A DNA stretch of 35,344 nt, from the NCBI GenBank assembly GCA_030065655.1, contig JASJDT010000006.1:1-35344 (forward strand), read 5' to 3'. Origin of the DNA: Desulfocapsaceae bacterium. Its GTDB lineage: Bacteria > Desulfobacterota > Desulfobulbia > Desulfobulbales > Desulfocapsaceae. The position numbers and the translations under genes were made by a program. Every line of letters begins with the position of its first letter. Within the stretch, counting starts at the first letter, position 1. Positions 16,395 through 23,582 of this stretch are shown one piece after another. Under the pieces are notes generated by a model that saw only the letters and a program-made list of their open reading frames with translations, was not told where the DNA came from and did no database searches.

Positions 16395-17495
16395 ATGGGT
16401 TTTCCAGAAGCAACCTTCAGAATTGTCGAAAACAAAAAATGTCCACTATATGACTTTGGCGATACCTTTCGGGTCATGGGAATTTCAATTCCAATGTCGG
16501 GAGCTGAAGAAAATTCATCGATTACTTCCTCCATTGTTCATACGCCCCTTAACAAAAAGAAATGTAAAATCCTTAATAGTGATTTAACCCGATTGATCAT
16601 TCAGTATGAACGAGGTGATAAAATACCGGTATGCGTGATTAACTGCAGCGGTTGTACAGGTTCTATACGATTGGAGCACACCATAAGTGGAGTTCCAGAA
16701 CATGAAGAAAGTGAAGCCCTTCTCTCGGATGAACTTTCTTCGCTGATGCATTTGATTAGCGGTTTTGCCTTTTTTAAGAGCATCGATAAGAAGAATCTTG
16801 ATAAGGTCGTCCAATTTTTCAAGATGAAAACTTTTGAGCCCGGCGATGTAATAATTCGTAAGGGAGATATAGGTGGGAACTTTTTTATTATTGCCTCTGG
16901 TTCTGTCAATGTTCTCAATGAAGCTGGTATCGCCATATCCACGCTCTCCAAAGGTGATGTCTTTGGAGAAATGAGTCTTATCTGCAACGAGAAAGTCAGC
17001 GCCACCATCAAGGTCAAGGAAACAGCCAAAATACTTTATATAGATCGCAACAATTTTACCGAAATCATCGAAAGATATCCAACGGTACAACTCTATTTTT
17101 CCAGAATGATGGCAGACCGGCTCACCAAATCGAATACCATACGCTCAACAGATTTATCCTCAGGAATGATCGGTAAACTTTCTGAGATTCCAGCTGAAGC
17201 ACTCTTTCAGACGCTGAACATGAATAGCAAAACAGGAACATTAACGATAAACGAGCTTCCCAAGGGCACAGCCCGCTTTTCATTCCGGCAGGGTTCACTC
17301 ATCAAAGCGATGTATGATGATCTGAGTGATGAAGCAGCTTTTTATGAAGTATTACGTGAGAAAAGCGGCAGGTTTCGCTTTACCCCGGGAATCCCGCCGG
17401 AAGATTTTGAAAAACCTGAAATCGGTTATTTCATGAAACTGCTGATGGAAGGTATGCGCCGAGTGGATGAAGGCAAACCCCACCTTGATAATTGA
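16395..17495 (+). CDS. Cys-rich N-terminal domain + cyclic-nucleotide-binding domain + PATAN (DUF4388) protein
   Basis: A 366-aa, three-part protein. Residues 1-95 form a domain with CPLYDFGDTFRVMGI, KKCKIL and CVINCSGCTGSIRLEH; cysteines at 16, 57, 80, 84 and 87 suggest a metal or redox site. Residues about 113-235 are a cNMP-binding barrel (FFKSIDKKNLDKV...GDVIIRKGDIGGNFFIIASGSVNVLN...KGDVFGEMSLI). There is no HTH after it, so it is not a Crp-type repressor. Residues about 250-350 are a PATAN/DUF4388 domain (ALFQTLNMNSKTGTLTINELPKGTARFSFRQGSLIKAMYDDLSDEAAFYEVLREKSGRFRFTPG), a protein-interaction module common in deltaproteobacterial signalling and motility. A signalling adaptor role is inferred. 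No Shine-Dalgarno is evident at the ATG. Confidence 0.8.
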   Translation: MGFPEATFRIVENKKCPLYDFGDTFRVMGISIPMSGAEENSSITSSIVHTPLNKKKCKILNSDLTRLIIQYERGDKIPVCVINCSGCTGSIRLEHTISGVPEHEESEALLSDELSSLMHLISGFAFFKSIDKKNLDKVVQFFKMKTFEPGDVIIRKGDIGGNFFIIASGSVNVLNEAGIAISTLSKGDVFGEMSLICNEKVSATIKVKETAKILYIDRNNFTEIIERYPTVQLYFSRMMADRLTKSNTIRSTDLSSGMIGKLSEIPAEALFQTLNMNSKTGTLTINELPKGTARFSFRQGSLIKAMYDDLSDEAAFYEVLREKSGRFRFTPGIPPEDFEKPEIGYFMKLLMEGMRRVDEGKPHLDN

Positions 17496-17518
17496 TGACA
17501 GATGCGACCCAAAAATTA

Positions 17519-19747
17519 CTATTCCAGTCTGCCCAGATAGTTGAATGTCGGTAATTTTCTGTATTTTCCGGTACCATTTATCCTCTCTGCCAGAATTTCC
17601 ATCTCCTTTCCTGCAGTATTCATTAAGGTTGTGTCTACAACCATATAATCAAATCCTATTGCTTGTAATTCCCCCTTGTAGGGTAGCAGCGAAAATGGCT
17701 GTTCTGGAACAGTTACCAGCAAACCGTCTCTTTTTTTTACCAGGAATCGTTCGTTTTTCGGACTCACCAGGGTCTTATTCAACTGCATGTGCTTGCCCAG
17801 AAGTCTCGAGGTAAAAAGTGGTGGTGTTCCATAAACGGTCAACCCTACCTTGAATCCGCGGTAATTGACACGGTGTTTGCTTTGCTGGCCTGCTGATTTA
17901 TGACCGAAAACAGCACCGGCCATACTGTCACGATCCAGTTCTATGCCAATCTGAGACCCGATAAAGCCTCTTTCCGATAGAAGGTGCAAGGTCTGACCGT
18001 TGCCTGCATTAAGTGTATAATCGCCATAGAGATAGAGACTGCGTTTTGAAAAAAGCTCCTGTTGTCCAAGGTGTCCAAGTTGAAAGCTTCTAAACCCGGA
18101 GCGCACCAGTAGATCAATGTGTTTTGCGTATCCGGACAAGTCCTTTTCGAGGATAATTGGTGGTAAGGCCCAAACCACATCTCGGCTTCTTTTACCGAGG
18201 TATTTTTTAATGGTGGCTGACTGACTGAACATCTTTTTATGCAGGACCAGCAACAGCTTATCAGGGCTAAAGGGCAGACGACTGGTGACCAGCTTCACGG
18301 AGTCGGTTTTTAGCCATAATTCAAGGCCACTCTTTCTTGCCAAAGATTTTTTTTGTTGTCGACCTTTGTTTCTACGAGATCCTGAAACATCTAACTTTAT
18401 ATTTTCTGCCCTACACACTCTTTGCTGGAGTTGATGTATGCGGGAGTTGAGCTTGTTTTCCAAGATCGCCATTGTTTTTCGCGCCTGTCTCATTCTAGGC
18501 GCCAGAATCTTTTTCCCCTCAGGGTTCTCAGCTACGTCGAGCTTGAACAGGTCCACCGGACCACCAGACCCTTCTTTATCGGCAGGTGGGAGTTTCAGGG
18601 TGATGGTGTTACCGGCGGAACCAACTTCCACGTCTTCACCGTCACTCAAAAGCCGGTGCAAGGTAAAAGCCTGTCTCTGACCGCTGTTTCGATAATGAAG
18701 ACGCAGTCTATCGCCCACTGCAAGTTCTGCCTTGAGAGTCAGGGTCGCAAATCTGTCATCTTCACGAACATCAGTAGGGCTAAAATTACCAAGATGGATG
18801 CCCATGTTACCGGAGCGGTGCGGGGTTATAGCCTCAAGGGGTTGAGGGGAGAAAAAATATCCCGGTGATGTTTTTCTCGACATCGCCGCTTCAGCAAGTT
18901 TTGCAGCCTCATGTAAAGCCAGTTGTTGGCCGCCTTCATCAGCGTCAATTACTATTCGGTAGGCTTCGACAATCCTGCTGACATAATTTGCAGACCGCAA
19001 TCGCCCCTCTATCTTTACCGAGGCGATACCCGCTTCTTTCATTTTTGCAACAGCCTCAAACCCAGCCAGATCATTCATCGAAAAAACGTAACTGCCGCCT
19101 TTGGTTTTCTGATCACCTCTGCGGCCTTTTTTCTTCCTCCCCTGTCCTTGCCAACCATATTCCCGTCGACACGGCTGCACACAACGGCCCCTCATGCCGC
19201 TTTTGCCACCCAGGAAAGAGGAAAATAAGCAGTACCCGGAAAATGAATAACACATCGCTCCATGCACAAAAATTTCCAGTTCAGCAGAAACATTTCGCTT
19301 TATACTCAGGATTTCATTTAAGGTAAGCTCTCGAGCCAGGACAACTCGTTGACATCCGAGCACCGCCAAAGAATTCACCCCACTGCTTGTGCAAACACCC
19401 ATGAGTGTTGAGGCGTGCAGTTTAAGATAGGGAAAATAAAGATTAAGCAGGCGCAGCAGGCCTAGGTCCTGAACGATTATGCCATCGGGTTTCAAGGCAT
19501 CCAGGAGAGATATTGTTTTTATGAGTCCGCTAAGATCACGCTCGAGAATGAGACTGTTGGCAGCTAGATAAACTTTCTTTTCATGCTCGTGTGCATACTC
19601 TATCATAGCCGCTATCTCGATAAAAGTGAGATCACGGCTGAGGTTTCTCGCATTTACACCTGGAGCTCCGAGATACACCGCGTCGGCACCTGCCTGCAGA
19701 GCTGCATAAAAATTGTCAACATTCCCTGCAGGGGCAAGCAACTCCAT
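17519..19747 (-). CDS. U32 family protein with DUF3656-type extension (RlhA-like)
   Basis: A 742-aa protein annotated by family as U32 'collagenase-like peptidase'. The N-terminal TIM-like domain starts MELLAPAGNVDNFYAALQAGADAVYLG. The U32 signature region HGAMCYSFSGYCLFSSFLGGKSGMRGRCVQPCRREYGW supplies the conserved cysteines that in characterised members bind an Fe-S cluster. Relatives of this length (E. coli RlhA) use prephenate to hydroxylate C2501 of 23S rRNA; others (TrhP) hydroxylate tRNA. An RNA-hydroxylation role is therefore more likely than proteolysis, but that is inference. A Lys/Arg-rich insert (GQGRKKKGRRGDQKTKGG) follows the Cys cluster. The gene starts 1 nt after the pyrR stop and ends a five-gene operon. 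Confidence 0.85.
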   Translation of the reverse strand: MELLAPAGNVDNFYAALQAGADAVYLGAPGVNARNLSRDLTFIEIAAMIEYAHEHEKKVYLAANSLILERDLSGLIKTISLLDALKPDGIIVQDLGLLRLLNLYFPYLKLHASTLMGVCTSSGVNSLAVLGCQRVVLARELTLNEILSIKRNVSAELEIFVHGAMCYSFSGYCLFSSFLGGKSGMRGRCVQPCRREYGWQGQGRKKKGRRGDQKTKGGSYVFSMNDLAGFEAVAKMKEAGIASVKIEGRLRSANYVSRIVEAYRIVIDADEGGQQLALHEAAKLAEAAMSRKTSPGYFFSPQPLEAITPHRSGNMGIHLGNFSPTDVREDDRFATLTLKAELAVGDRLRLHYRNSGQRQAFTLHRLLSDGEDVEVGSAGNTITLKLPPADKEGSGGPVDLFKLDVAENPEGKKILAPRMRQARKTMAILENKLNSRIHQLQQRVCRAENIKLDVSGSRRNKGRQQKKSLARKSGLELWLKTDSVKLVTSRLPFSPDKLLLVLHKKMFSQSATIKKYLGKRSRDVVWALPPIILEKDLSGYAKHIDLLVRSGFRSFQLGHLGQQELFSKRSLYLYGDYTLNAGNGQTLHLLSERGFIGSQIGIELDRDSMAGAVFGHKSAGQQSKHRVNYRGFKVGLTVYGTPPLFTSRLLGKHMQLNKTLVSPKNERFLVKKRDGLLVTVPEQPFSLLPYKGELQAIGFDYMVVDTTLMNTAGKEMEILAERINGTGKYRKLPTFNYLGRLE

Positions 19748-19748
19748 A

Positions 19749-20285
19749 TCAACTCTCTATGACAACCTCATCGACTGCCGCCTGCTCGTTCATTAACACC
19801 CTGATCCGTTCATTGGCCCTAACACTCGTTACCAGACCTGTATAATCGGGTTGAATAGGTAATTCCCGGCCACCACGATCGACAAGGCAACCAAGTTGTA
19901 TGGAATCGGGTCGGCCGTAATCCATAATGGCATCGAGAGCTGCTCTAATTGTTCGTCCTGTATAGATGACGTCATCGATGAGAATGAGGCTTTTACCCTC
20001 AACACCAAAAGCAATGTCCGTCGTACGTACCACCGGACTCTGGGTAATAAGACTCCAATCATCCCGATAGAGGGTAATATCGAGGCTGCCGGAATCGACA
20101 CCAATGGAACTATTTTTTTGGATGATTTCAACGATGCGATCGGCCAGAAAGACGCCGCAGGTATGTATTCCAACCACGGCTATGCTGTCAGCATTGTGGT
20201 TGTTTTCTAGTATTTGCAGGGCTATACGCTGGAGTGCCAGACCAATGTCCTCTGCATTCATGATAACCTGTCTGTTTGCACTCAC
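19749..20285 (-). CDS. pyrR: PyrR: pyrimidine regulatory protein / uracil phosphoribosyltransferase
   Basis: A 178-aa type-I phosphoribosyltransferase fold. The PRPP loop LILIDDVIYTGRTIRAALDAIMDYGRP is typical of PyrR, followed by IQLGCLVDRGGRELPIQPDYTG and the family C-terminus (VRANERIRVLM). In Gram-positives PyrR binds pyr mRNA and has weak UPRTase activity. Start is GTG, sharing a 4-nt GTGA overlap with the purN stop, so translation is coupled; an internal ATG (20261) preceded by CAGG is an alternative start. No pyr biosynthetic genes are in the window, so its regulatory target is not visible. It sits within a purine/RNA-modification operon. Confidence 0.9.
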   Translation of the reverse strand: MSANRQVIMNAEDIGLALQRIALQILENNHNADSIAVVGIHTCGVFLADRIVEIIQKNSSIGVDSGSLDITLYRDDWSLITQSPVVRTTDIAFGVEGKSLILIDDVIYTGRTIRAALDAIMDYGRPDSIQLGCLVDRGGRELPIQPDYTGLVTSVRANERIRVLMNEQAAVDEVVIES

Positions 20286-20863
20286 ACCGCCACCCGTTGC
20301 CAGAAGTAATCTATACCTTTTTCCGCGACAAGATTTATTGCTTCAGGAAACGCATCACACTCAGCGTCAAACACCTTCGCGGCAATATCATCCGGCGAGT
20401 CCTCATAGTCAAGTGATACGCACTTCTGCAGGATAATGGGACCGTCATCATAAATTTCATTGGCAAAATGAACGGTACAACCGCTCACTGTACAGCCCTT
20501 CGCTTTAACAGCCTTATGAACCCGGGAACCATAAAAACCATCGCCGCAAAAAGATGGGATAAGGGCCGGATGGATGTTGATAACAGCCTTTTCCAGATGT
20601 TTGGGTGGCGAATACAGCTTCAGATAGCCAGCAAGACAAATAATATCTAACTGATAGTCGGCCAGGATTGCATTCGTCTGGTCATTGCCAACAGCGTGAA
20701 AAGCGGGATACCCATATCTTTTCGCCTTCTCCAGACCGAGAGCGTCGGCCACATTGGCAATCACCACCTGGATTTGGGCTTTTAGATTACCTTTTTGAAT
20801 TTTCTCGTGAAAATTATCAAGTGTTCTGCCGCTCCCCGATAAAAGAACTGCCATTTTCAACAT
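20282..20863 (-). CDS. purN: Phosphoribosylglycinamide formyltransferase
   Basis: A 193-aa GAR transformylase transferring formyl from 10-formyl-THF in purine synthesis. Motifs: MAVLLSGSGRTLDNF (phosphate loop), DIICLAGYLKLYSP, INIHPALIPSFCGDGFYGSRVHKAV with catalytic Asn and His, and SGCTVHFANEIYDDGPIILQ with the catalytic Asp. Ribosome binding site AAGGAGAAT overlaps the purH stop; 3 nt separate the genes. Its stop overlaps the pyrR GTG start. 'SFCGDGFYG' replaces the more usual 'PSFPGxxxYG' of E. coli but is within family variation. Confidence 0.95.
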   Translation of the reverse strand: MLKMAVLLSGSGRTLDNFHEKIQKGNLKAQIQVVIANVADALGLEKAKRYGYPAFHAVGNDQTNAILADYQLDIICLAGYLKLYSPPKHLEKAVINIHPALIPSFCGDGFYGSRVHKAVKAKGCTVSGCTVHFANEIYDDGPIILQKCVSLDYEDSPDDIAAKVFDAECDAFPEAINLVAEKGIDYFWQRVAV

Positions 20864-20866
20864 GAT

Positions 20867-21487
20867 TTATTCTCCTTGGAAGTATTCATTACTATCGACA
20901 TCAACGTTATCCAGCCACTCTGAAATGGTTGTATCGTACCGAGATGTCAAGGCAAAGACCTTGGTTGCCAAATAAAACCTAGTCTTCAACGTGGTATTCC
21001 CACTGGTTCTAATCTCACCAAGGACCAGTTCATAATCGTTAGGATCGACAATAACGGTTACATCTCGAAAATTTTTGGCGGAGGCACGCAGCAACGTCGG
21101 TCCTCCGATATCAATGTTTTCGATGGCATCGGCCAGGGTACAGTTCGGGTCTGCCACTGTTTTTTCAAAGGCATAGAGATTAACCGCCACCAGATCAATA
21201 TTCTCAATGCCATATTCCCGGCACTGGTTGCGATGCATTTCATTGTCGCGTTGATTAAGTATTCCCCCATGTACTTTTGGATGCAACGTCTTTACCCGGC
21301 CATCGAGCATCTCTGGAAATTGGGTGAACTCGGCGACATCTTTGACCTCCACTCCTGCATCGCGAATTTTTTTGGCAGTACCTCCCGTAGAGAGTATCTC
21401 AATGCCTAGATTTTTAAGATCTTTGCAGAACTCTTCAATTCCTGACTTATCGGTCAAACTGATTAGAGCCCGCTCTATCTTTTTCAT
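20867..21487 (-). CDS. purH: Stand-alone IMP cyclohydrolase (N-terminal PurH domain only)
   Basis: A 206-aa protein matching only the N-terminal MGS-like IMP cyclohydrolase domain of PurH. It contains [53 protein letters not shown] (catalytic Lys region), [10 protein letters not shown] and [24 protein letters not shown] (Asp and Lys of the active site). Bifunctional PurH is over 500 aa; here the AICAR formyltransferase domain is absent and purN begins 3 nt after the stop, so the shortening is not a nearby frameshift. The last step of IMP synthesis is thus encoded separately, and an AICAR transformylase must be elsewhere. Good ribosome binding site TAGGAGAATAGC before ATG. Confidence 0.93.
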   Translation of the reverse strand: MKKIERALISLTDKSGIEEFCKDLKNLGIEILSTGGTAKKIRDAGVEVKDVAEFTQFPEMLDGRVKTLHPKVHGGILNQRDNEMHRNQCREYGIENIDLVAVNLYAFEKTVADPNCTLADAIENIDIGGPTLLRASAKNFRDVTVIVDPNDYELVLGEIRTSGNTTLKTRFYLATKVFALTSRYDTTISEWLDNVDVDSNEYFQGE

Positions 21488-21496
21488 GCTATTCTC

Positions 21497-21889
21497 CTAT
21501 CGTTTTCGAGTAAATTCGCGAATTTTTCTTCTATCCCTCTTGTCCGGCCTTTTGGCAGGTGCTGGTTGGCCGGCTCGGATGAGCTTGCGCTGTTCTGCCT
21601 GTTCACTTCGTTTGGCAATGCTTTCCGAAGACTCTTCGTAGAGTTGCCTGGCTTCAACTGCTGGTCGGCGTTTATCATTGAGAGCAAGTACGATTATTTC
21701 GAATTCCATCCCACTTTTATTTATCAGCAGGGTATCACCAATATTCACTGCTCTCGAGGCTTTAATTCGAGACCCATTGAGATGGACCCTGCCACCATTC
21801 ACCGCCTGGGAAGCAAGAGAACGTGTCTTAAAAAACCGAGCCGCCCACAGCCACTTGTCAAGACGAATTTTTTCATTGGATTCGGTCAT
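21497..21889 (-). CDS. hslR: S4-domain RNA-binding protein, Hsp15-like
   Basis: About 130 aa. The ORF track gives a longer frame from 22114, but the first 75 codons are not protein-like. The ATG at 21889 has AGGCGG 9 nt upstream and is followed directly by the domain, so I use it. The S4 domain is clear: IRLDKWLWAARFFKTRSLASQAVNGGRVHLNGSRIKASRAVNIGDTLLI. The C-terminus is a charged tail (KRSEQAEQRKLIRAGQPAPAKRPDKRDRRKIREFTRKR) as in Hsp15, which binds 50S subunits carrying stranded nascent chains. It heads the purH-purN-pyrR-U32 operon, 9 nt before purH. Confidence 0.9.
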   Translation of the reverse strand: MTESNEKIRLDKWLWAARFFKTRSLASQAVNGGRVHLNGSRIKASRAVNIGDTLLINKSGMEFEIIVLALNDKRRPAVEARQLYEESSESIAKRSEQAEQRKLIRAGQPAPAKRPDKRDRRKIREFTRKR

Positions 21890-22151
21890 TTTTAAATACC
21901 GCCTGTAATACACTCGGATACCACTAACCACTCGTTTTGGAGGACTAATGGCTACATCATAATCGCTTGAAAAATTTTTTCTATGATAAACAACCGAAGG
22001 AGAATATTGTTGAATCTCTTTAAAAAGAATAGTACAGAAATGAAACGGCAGACTATCTGCAATATATAAGAAAATAATGCGTCCGTGGCTCAGTACCATA
22101 TCATCTGATGGCACTGAGGTCCCGCCCCACTAGCAGTTACCGAGATATACG
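21890..22151. other. Divergent promoter region hslR / folE2 with two hairpins
   Basis: Contains the dyad GCAGA-CTA-TCTGC (22048-22060) and the stem CTCAGTaCCAT / ATGGcACTGAG (22089-22118, 8-nt loop), which ends 33 nt before the folE2 ATG and could act in the mRNA leader or as an operator. The minus-strand reading frame continuing through this region has no start signal and looks non-coding. Confidence 0.5.
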
Positions 22152-22895
22152 ATGTCAGCACAAATTCAGGTTGTCGGTATCAAGGACATCCAACTTCCCA
22201 TAAAGGTTCGAGAAAAAAGCGGTGGTCTGCAAAATACCGTCGCCACCATGGCTCTTAGAGTAAATGCGCCCGGTAAATACCGAGATAGCTGTCTTTCCGT
22301 CTTTACCAGCGTTCTCAACAAATATTTGAGAAATATTACCTATACCAATTTTTCCAAAATCCTCGAAGATGTGAAGTCAGCTCTGAATGCCAAAAGTGCG
22401 GAGCTGGAGATGAACTTCCCCTATTTCATCGAAAAAAAAGCACCGGTAACTGAAACCAAAGGTTTAATGGAATACGGTTGTGCATTTACCGGCACTTCCG
22501 GCGAAAAACAGGACTTCCTGCTCTCCGTCTGTGCGCCGGTAACTACTCTCTGTCCCTGCTCCAAGGAGATTAGCGAGGCCGGGGCGCATAATCAGCGAGC
22601 CGAGGTGTGTCTTAACGTTAAATTCTCAAAGTTTATCTGGGTTGAGGATCTCGTCGACCTCATTGAACGTTCGGCATCCTGTGAACTTTATTCCGTACTC
22701 AAAAGGCCCGATGAAAAATATGTGACCGAGCAAGCCTACAAAAATCCGATGTTTGTCGAAGACGTCGTCCGCAAAGTTGCTGTTTCTGCCTATGAGCACC
22801 CTGATATTACCTGGTTTTCGGCGGGTGTGGAAAGCTTTGAGTCAATTCATAAGCACAGCGCCTACGCCTATGTTGACAGTAATGAGATGCGCTGA
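22152..22895 (+). CDS. folE2: GTP cyclohydrolase FolE2 (type IB)
   Basis: A 247-aa GCYH-IB enzyme making 7,8-dihydroneopterin triphosphate from GTP for folate (and possibly queuosine) synthesis. Typical features: LPIKVREKSGGLQNTVATMALRVNAP, FPYFIEKKAPVTETKGLMEYGC, and the metal-site segment VCAPVTTLCPCSKEISEAGAHNQRAEV with the active-site Cys. The C-terminus SAGVESFESIHKHSAYAYVD is also diagnostic. FolE2 replaces zinc-dependent FolE1 in many bacteria and can work with other divalent metals. It is monocistronic, divergent from hslR. A hairpin in the 5' region might be regulatory; no Zur-type box was recognised. Confidence 0.95.
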   Translation: MSAQIQVVGIKDIQLPIKVREKSGGLQNTVATMALRVNAPGKYRDSCLSVFTSVLNKYLRNITYTNFSKILEDVKSALNAKSAELEMNFPYFIEKKAPVTETKGLMEYGCAFTGTSGEKQDFLLSVCAPVTTLCPCSKEISEAGAHNQRAEVCLNVKFSKFIWVEDLVDLIERSASCELYSVLKRPDEKYVTEQAYKNPMFVEDVVRKVAVSAYEHPDITWFSAGVESFESIHKHSAYAYVDSNEMR

Positions 22896-22911
22896 CCGCA
22901 GGCGAATAAAA

Positions 22912-22934
22912 GCGATTTACCTACCCCAAATCGC
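22912..22934 (+). terminator. Possible weak terminator hairpin after folE2
   Basis: GCGATTT / AAATCGC 7-bp arms with a 9-nt loop, 17 nt after the folE2 stop. There is no T run immediately downstream, so this would be a weak or Rho-assisted terminator. Confidence 0.3.
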
Positions 22935-23035
22935 CTGAGAACTCTCACCTGCTACAACAGTATTTTTTTCTCCAGGGTTGGCCAAGTTGTTGCTCAACAA
23001 TTTATCCAAGAAAATCAGCCCATCACTTCATACCA

Positions 23036-23578
23036 CTACTTTCCGACCCGTTGTCGACTGTCGAGTTCCGCCTTAATCATACGAAACAATTCACGATAAT
23101 GAGTTTTATTGCGGGTGCGAACGTATTCGTAGGCACATCTTCTCAGATCCTTTTCATCAATGCCTGGCAGCTCCTCGATTATATCCGGAATCAACCCGCT
23201 CGGATAAGCTGGCTCAAAGCTGATCTGCTGCCGACGACATTCTTCCGCCTCCTCCAGAGCTTCATTGATGATGACATCACGCCACCTTTCAGCCTGATGG
23301 AAGCGCTGATTCTTCTGGAGATCGCTGTCTTTCCTGTTTTTTAAAAAGATATAAATTTCATCAAGGGAAACTTGTCTTAATACCTTGGCCAGGTATTTTA
23401 TCTGGCGTTTCCTGGCTCCGGTTTTTAAACCACGGCACTTTTTTATTTCTTCTTTAATTTCTGAATCAGCCGGCAACTTCCTTAAATCGGCATCGCTCAA
23501 GTCGGCCAGTTCACTGGCAAGCTGCTCAACCTGCTTATATAGTCTTTTCTGTTCCGAACGACTGATTTTTTCAACCAT
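23036..23578 (-). CDS. darP: DarP/YjgA-family ribosome biogenesis protein
   Basis: About 180 aa of the DUF615/YjgA family: SRSEQKRLYKQVEQLASELADLSDADLRKLPADSEIKEEIKKCRGLKTGARKRQIKYLAKVLRQV, then a helical region with RFHQAERWRDVII and a C-terminal basic helix (YRELFRMIKAEL). E. coli DarP associates with late 50S precursors and aids maturation of the peptidyl-transferase centre. The track start at 23605 lies inside gpmI and has no ribosome binding site. ATG 23578 is preceded by AAAGG about 8 nt upstream and the product then begins at the family N-terminus (MVEKISRSEQKR), so I prefer it. Either way it follows gpmI closely and is probably cotranscribed. Confidence 0.82.
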   Translation of the reverse strand: MVEKISRSEQKRLYKQVEQLASELADLSDADLRKLPADSEIKEEIKKCRGLKTGARKRQIKYLAKVLRQVSLDEIYIFLKNRKDSDLQKNQRFHQAERWRDVIINEALEEAEECRRQQISFEPAYPSGLIPDIIEELPGIDEKDLRRCAYEYVRTRNKTHYRELFRMIKAELDSRQRVGK

Positions 23579-23582
23579 TTTT

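Noticed and set aside
21890-22114. 75-codon N-terminal extension of the hslR frame
   Set aside because: Composition is not protein-like, no ribosome binding site at 22114, and a good one precedes the ATG at 21889.
22935-23035. TTGTTG-CT-CAACAA dyad as a terminator for darP or folE2
   Set aside because: Short AT-rich stem with no T run on either strand; not convincing.
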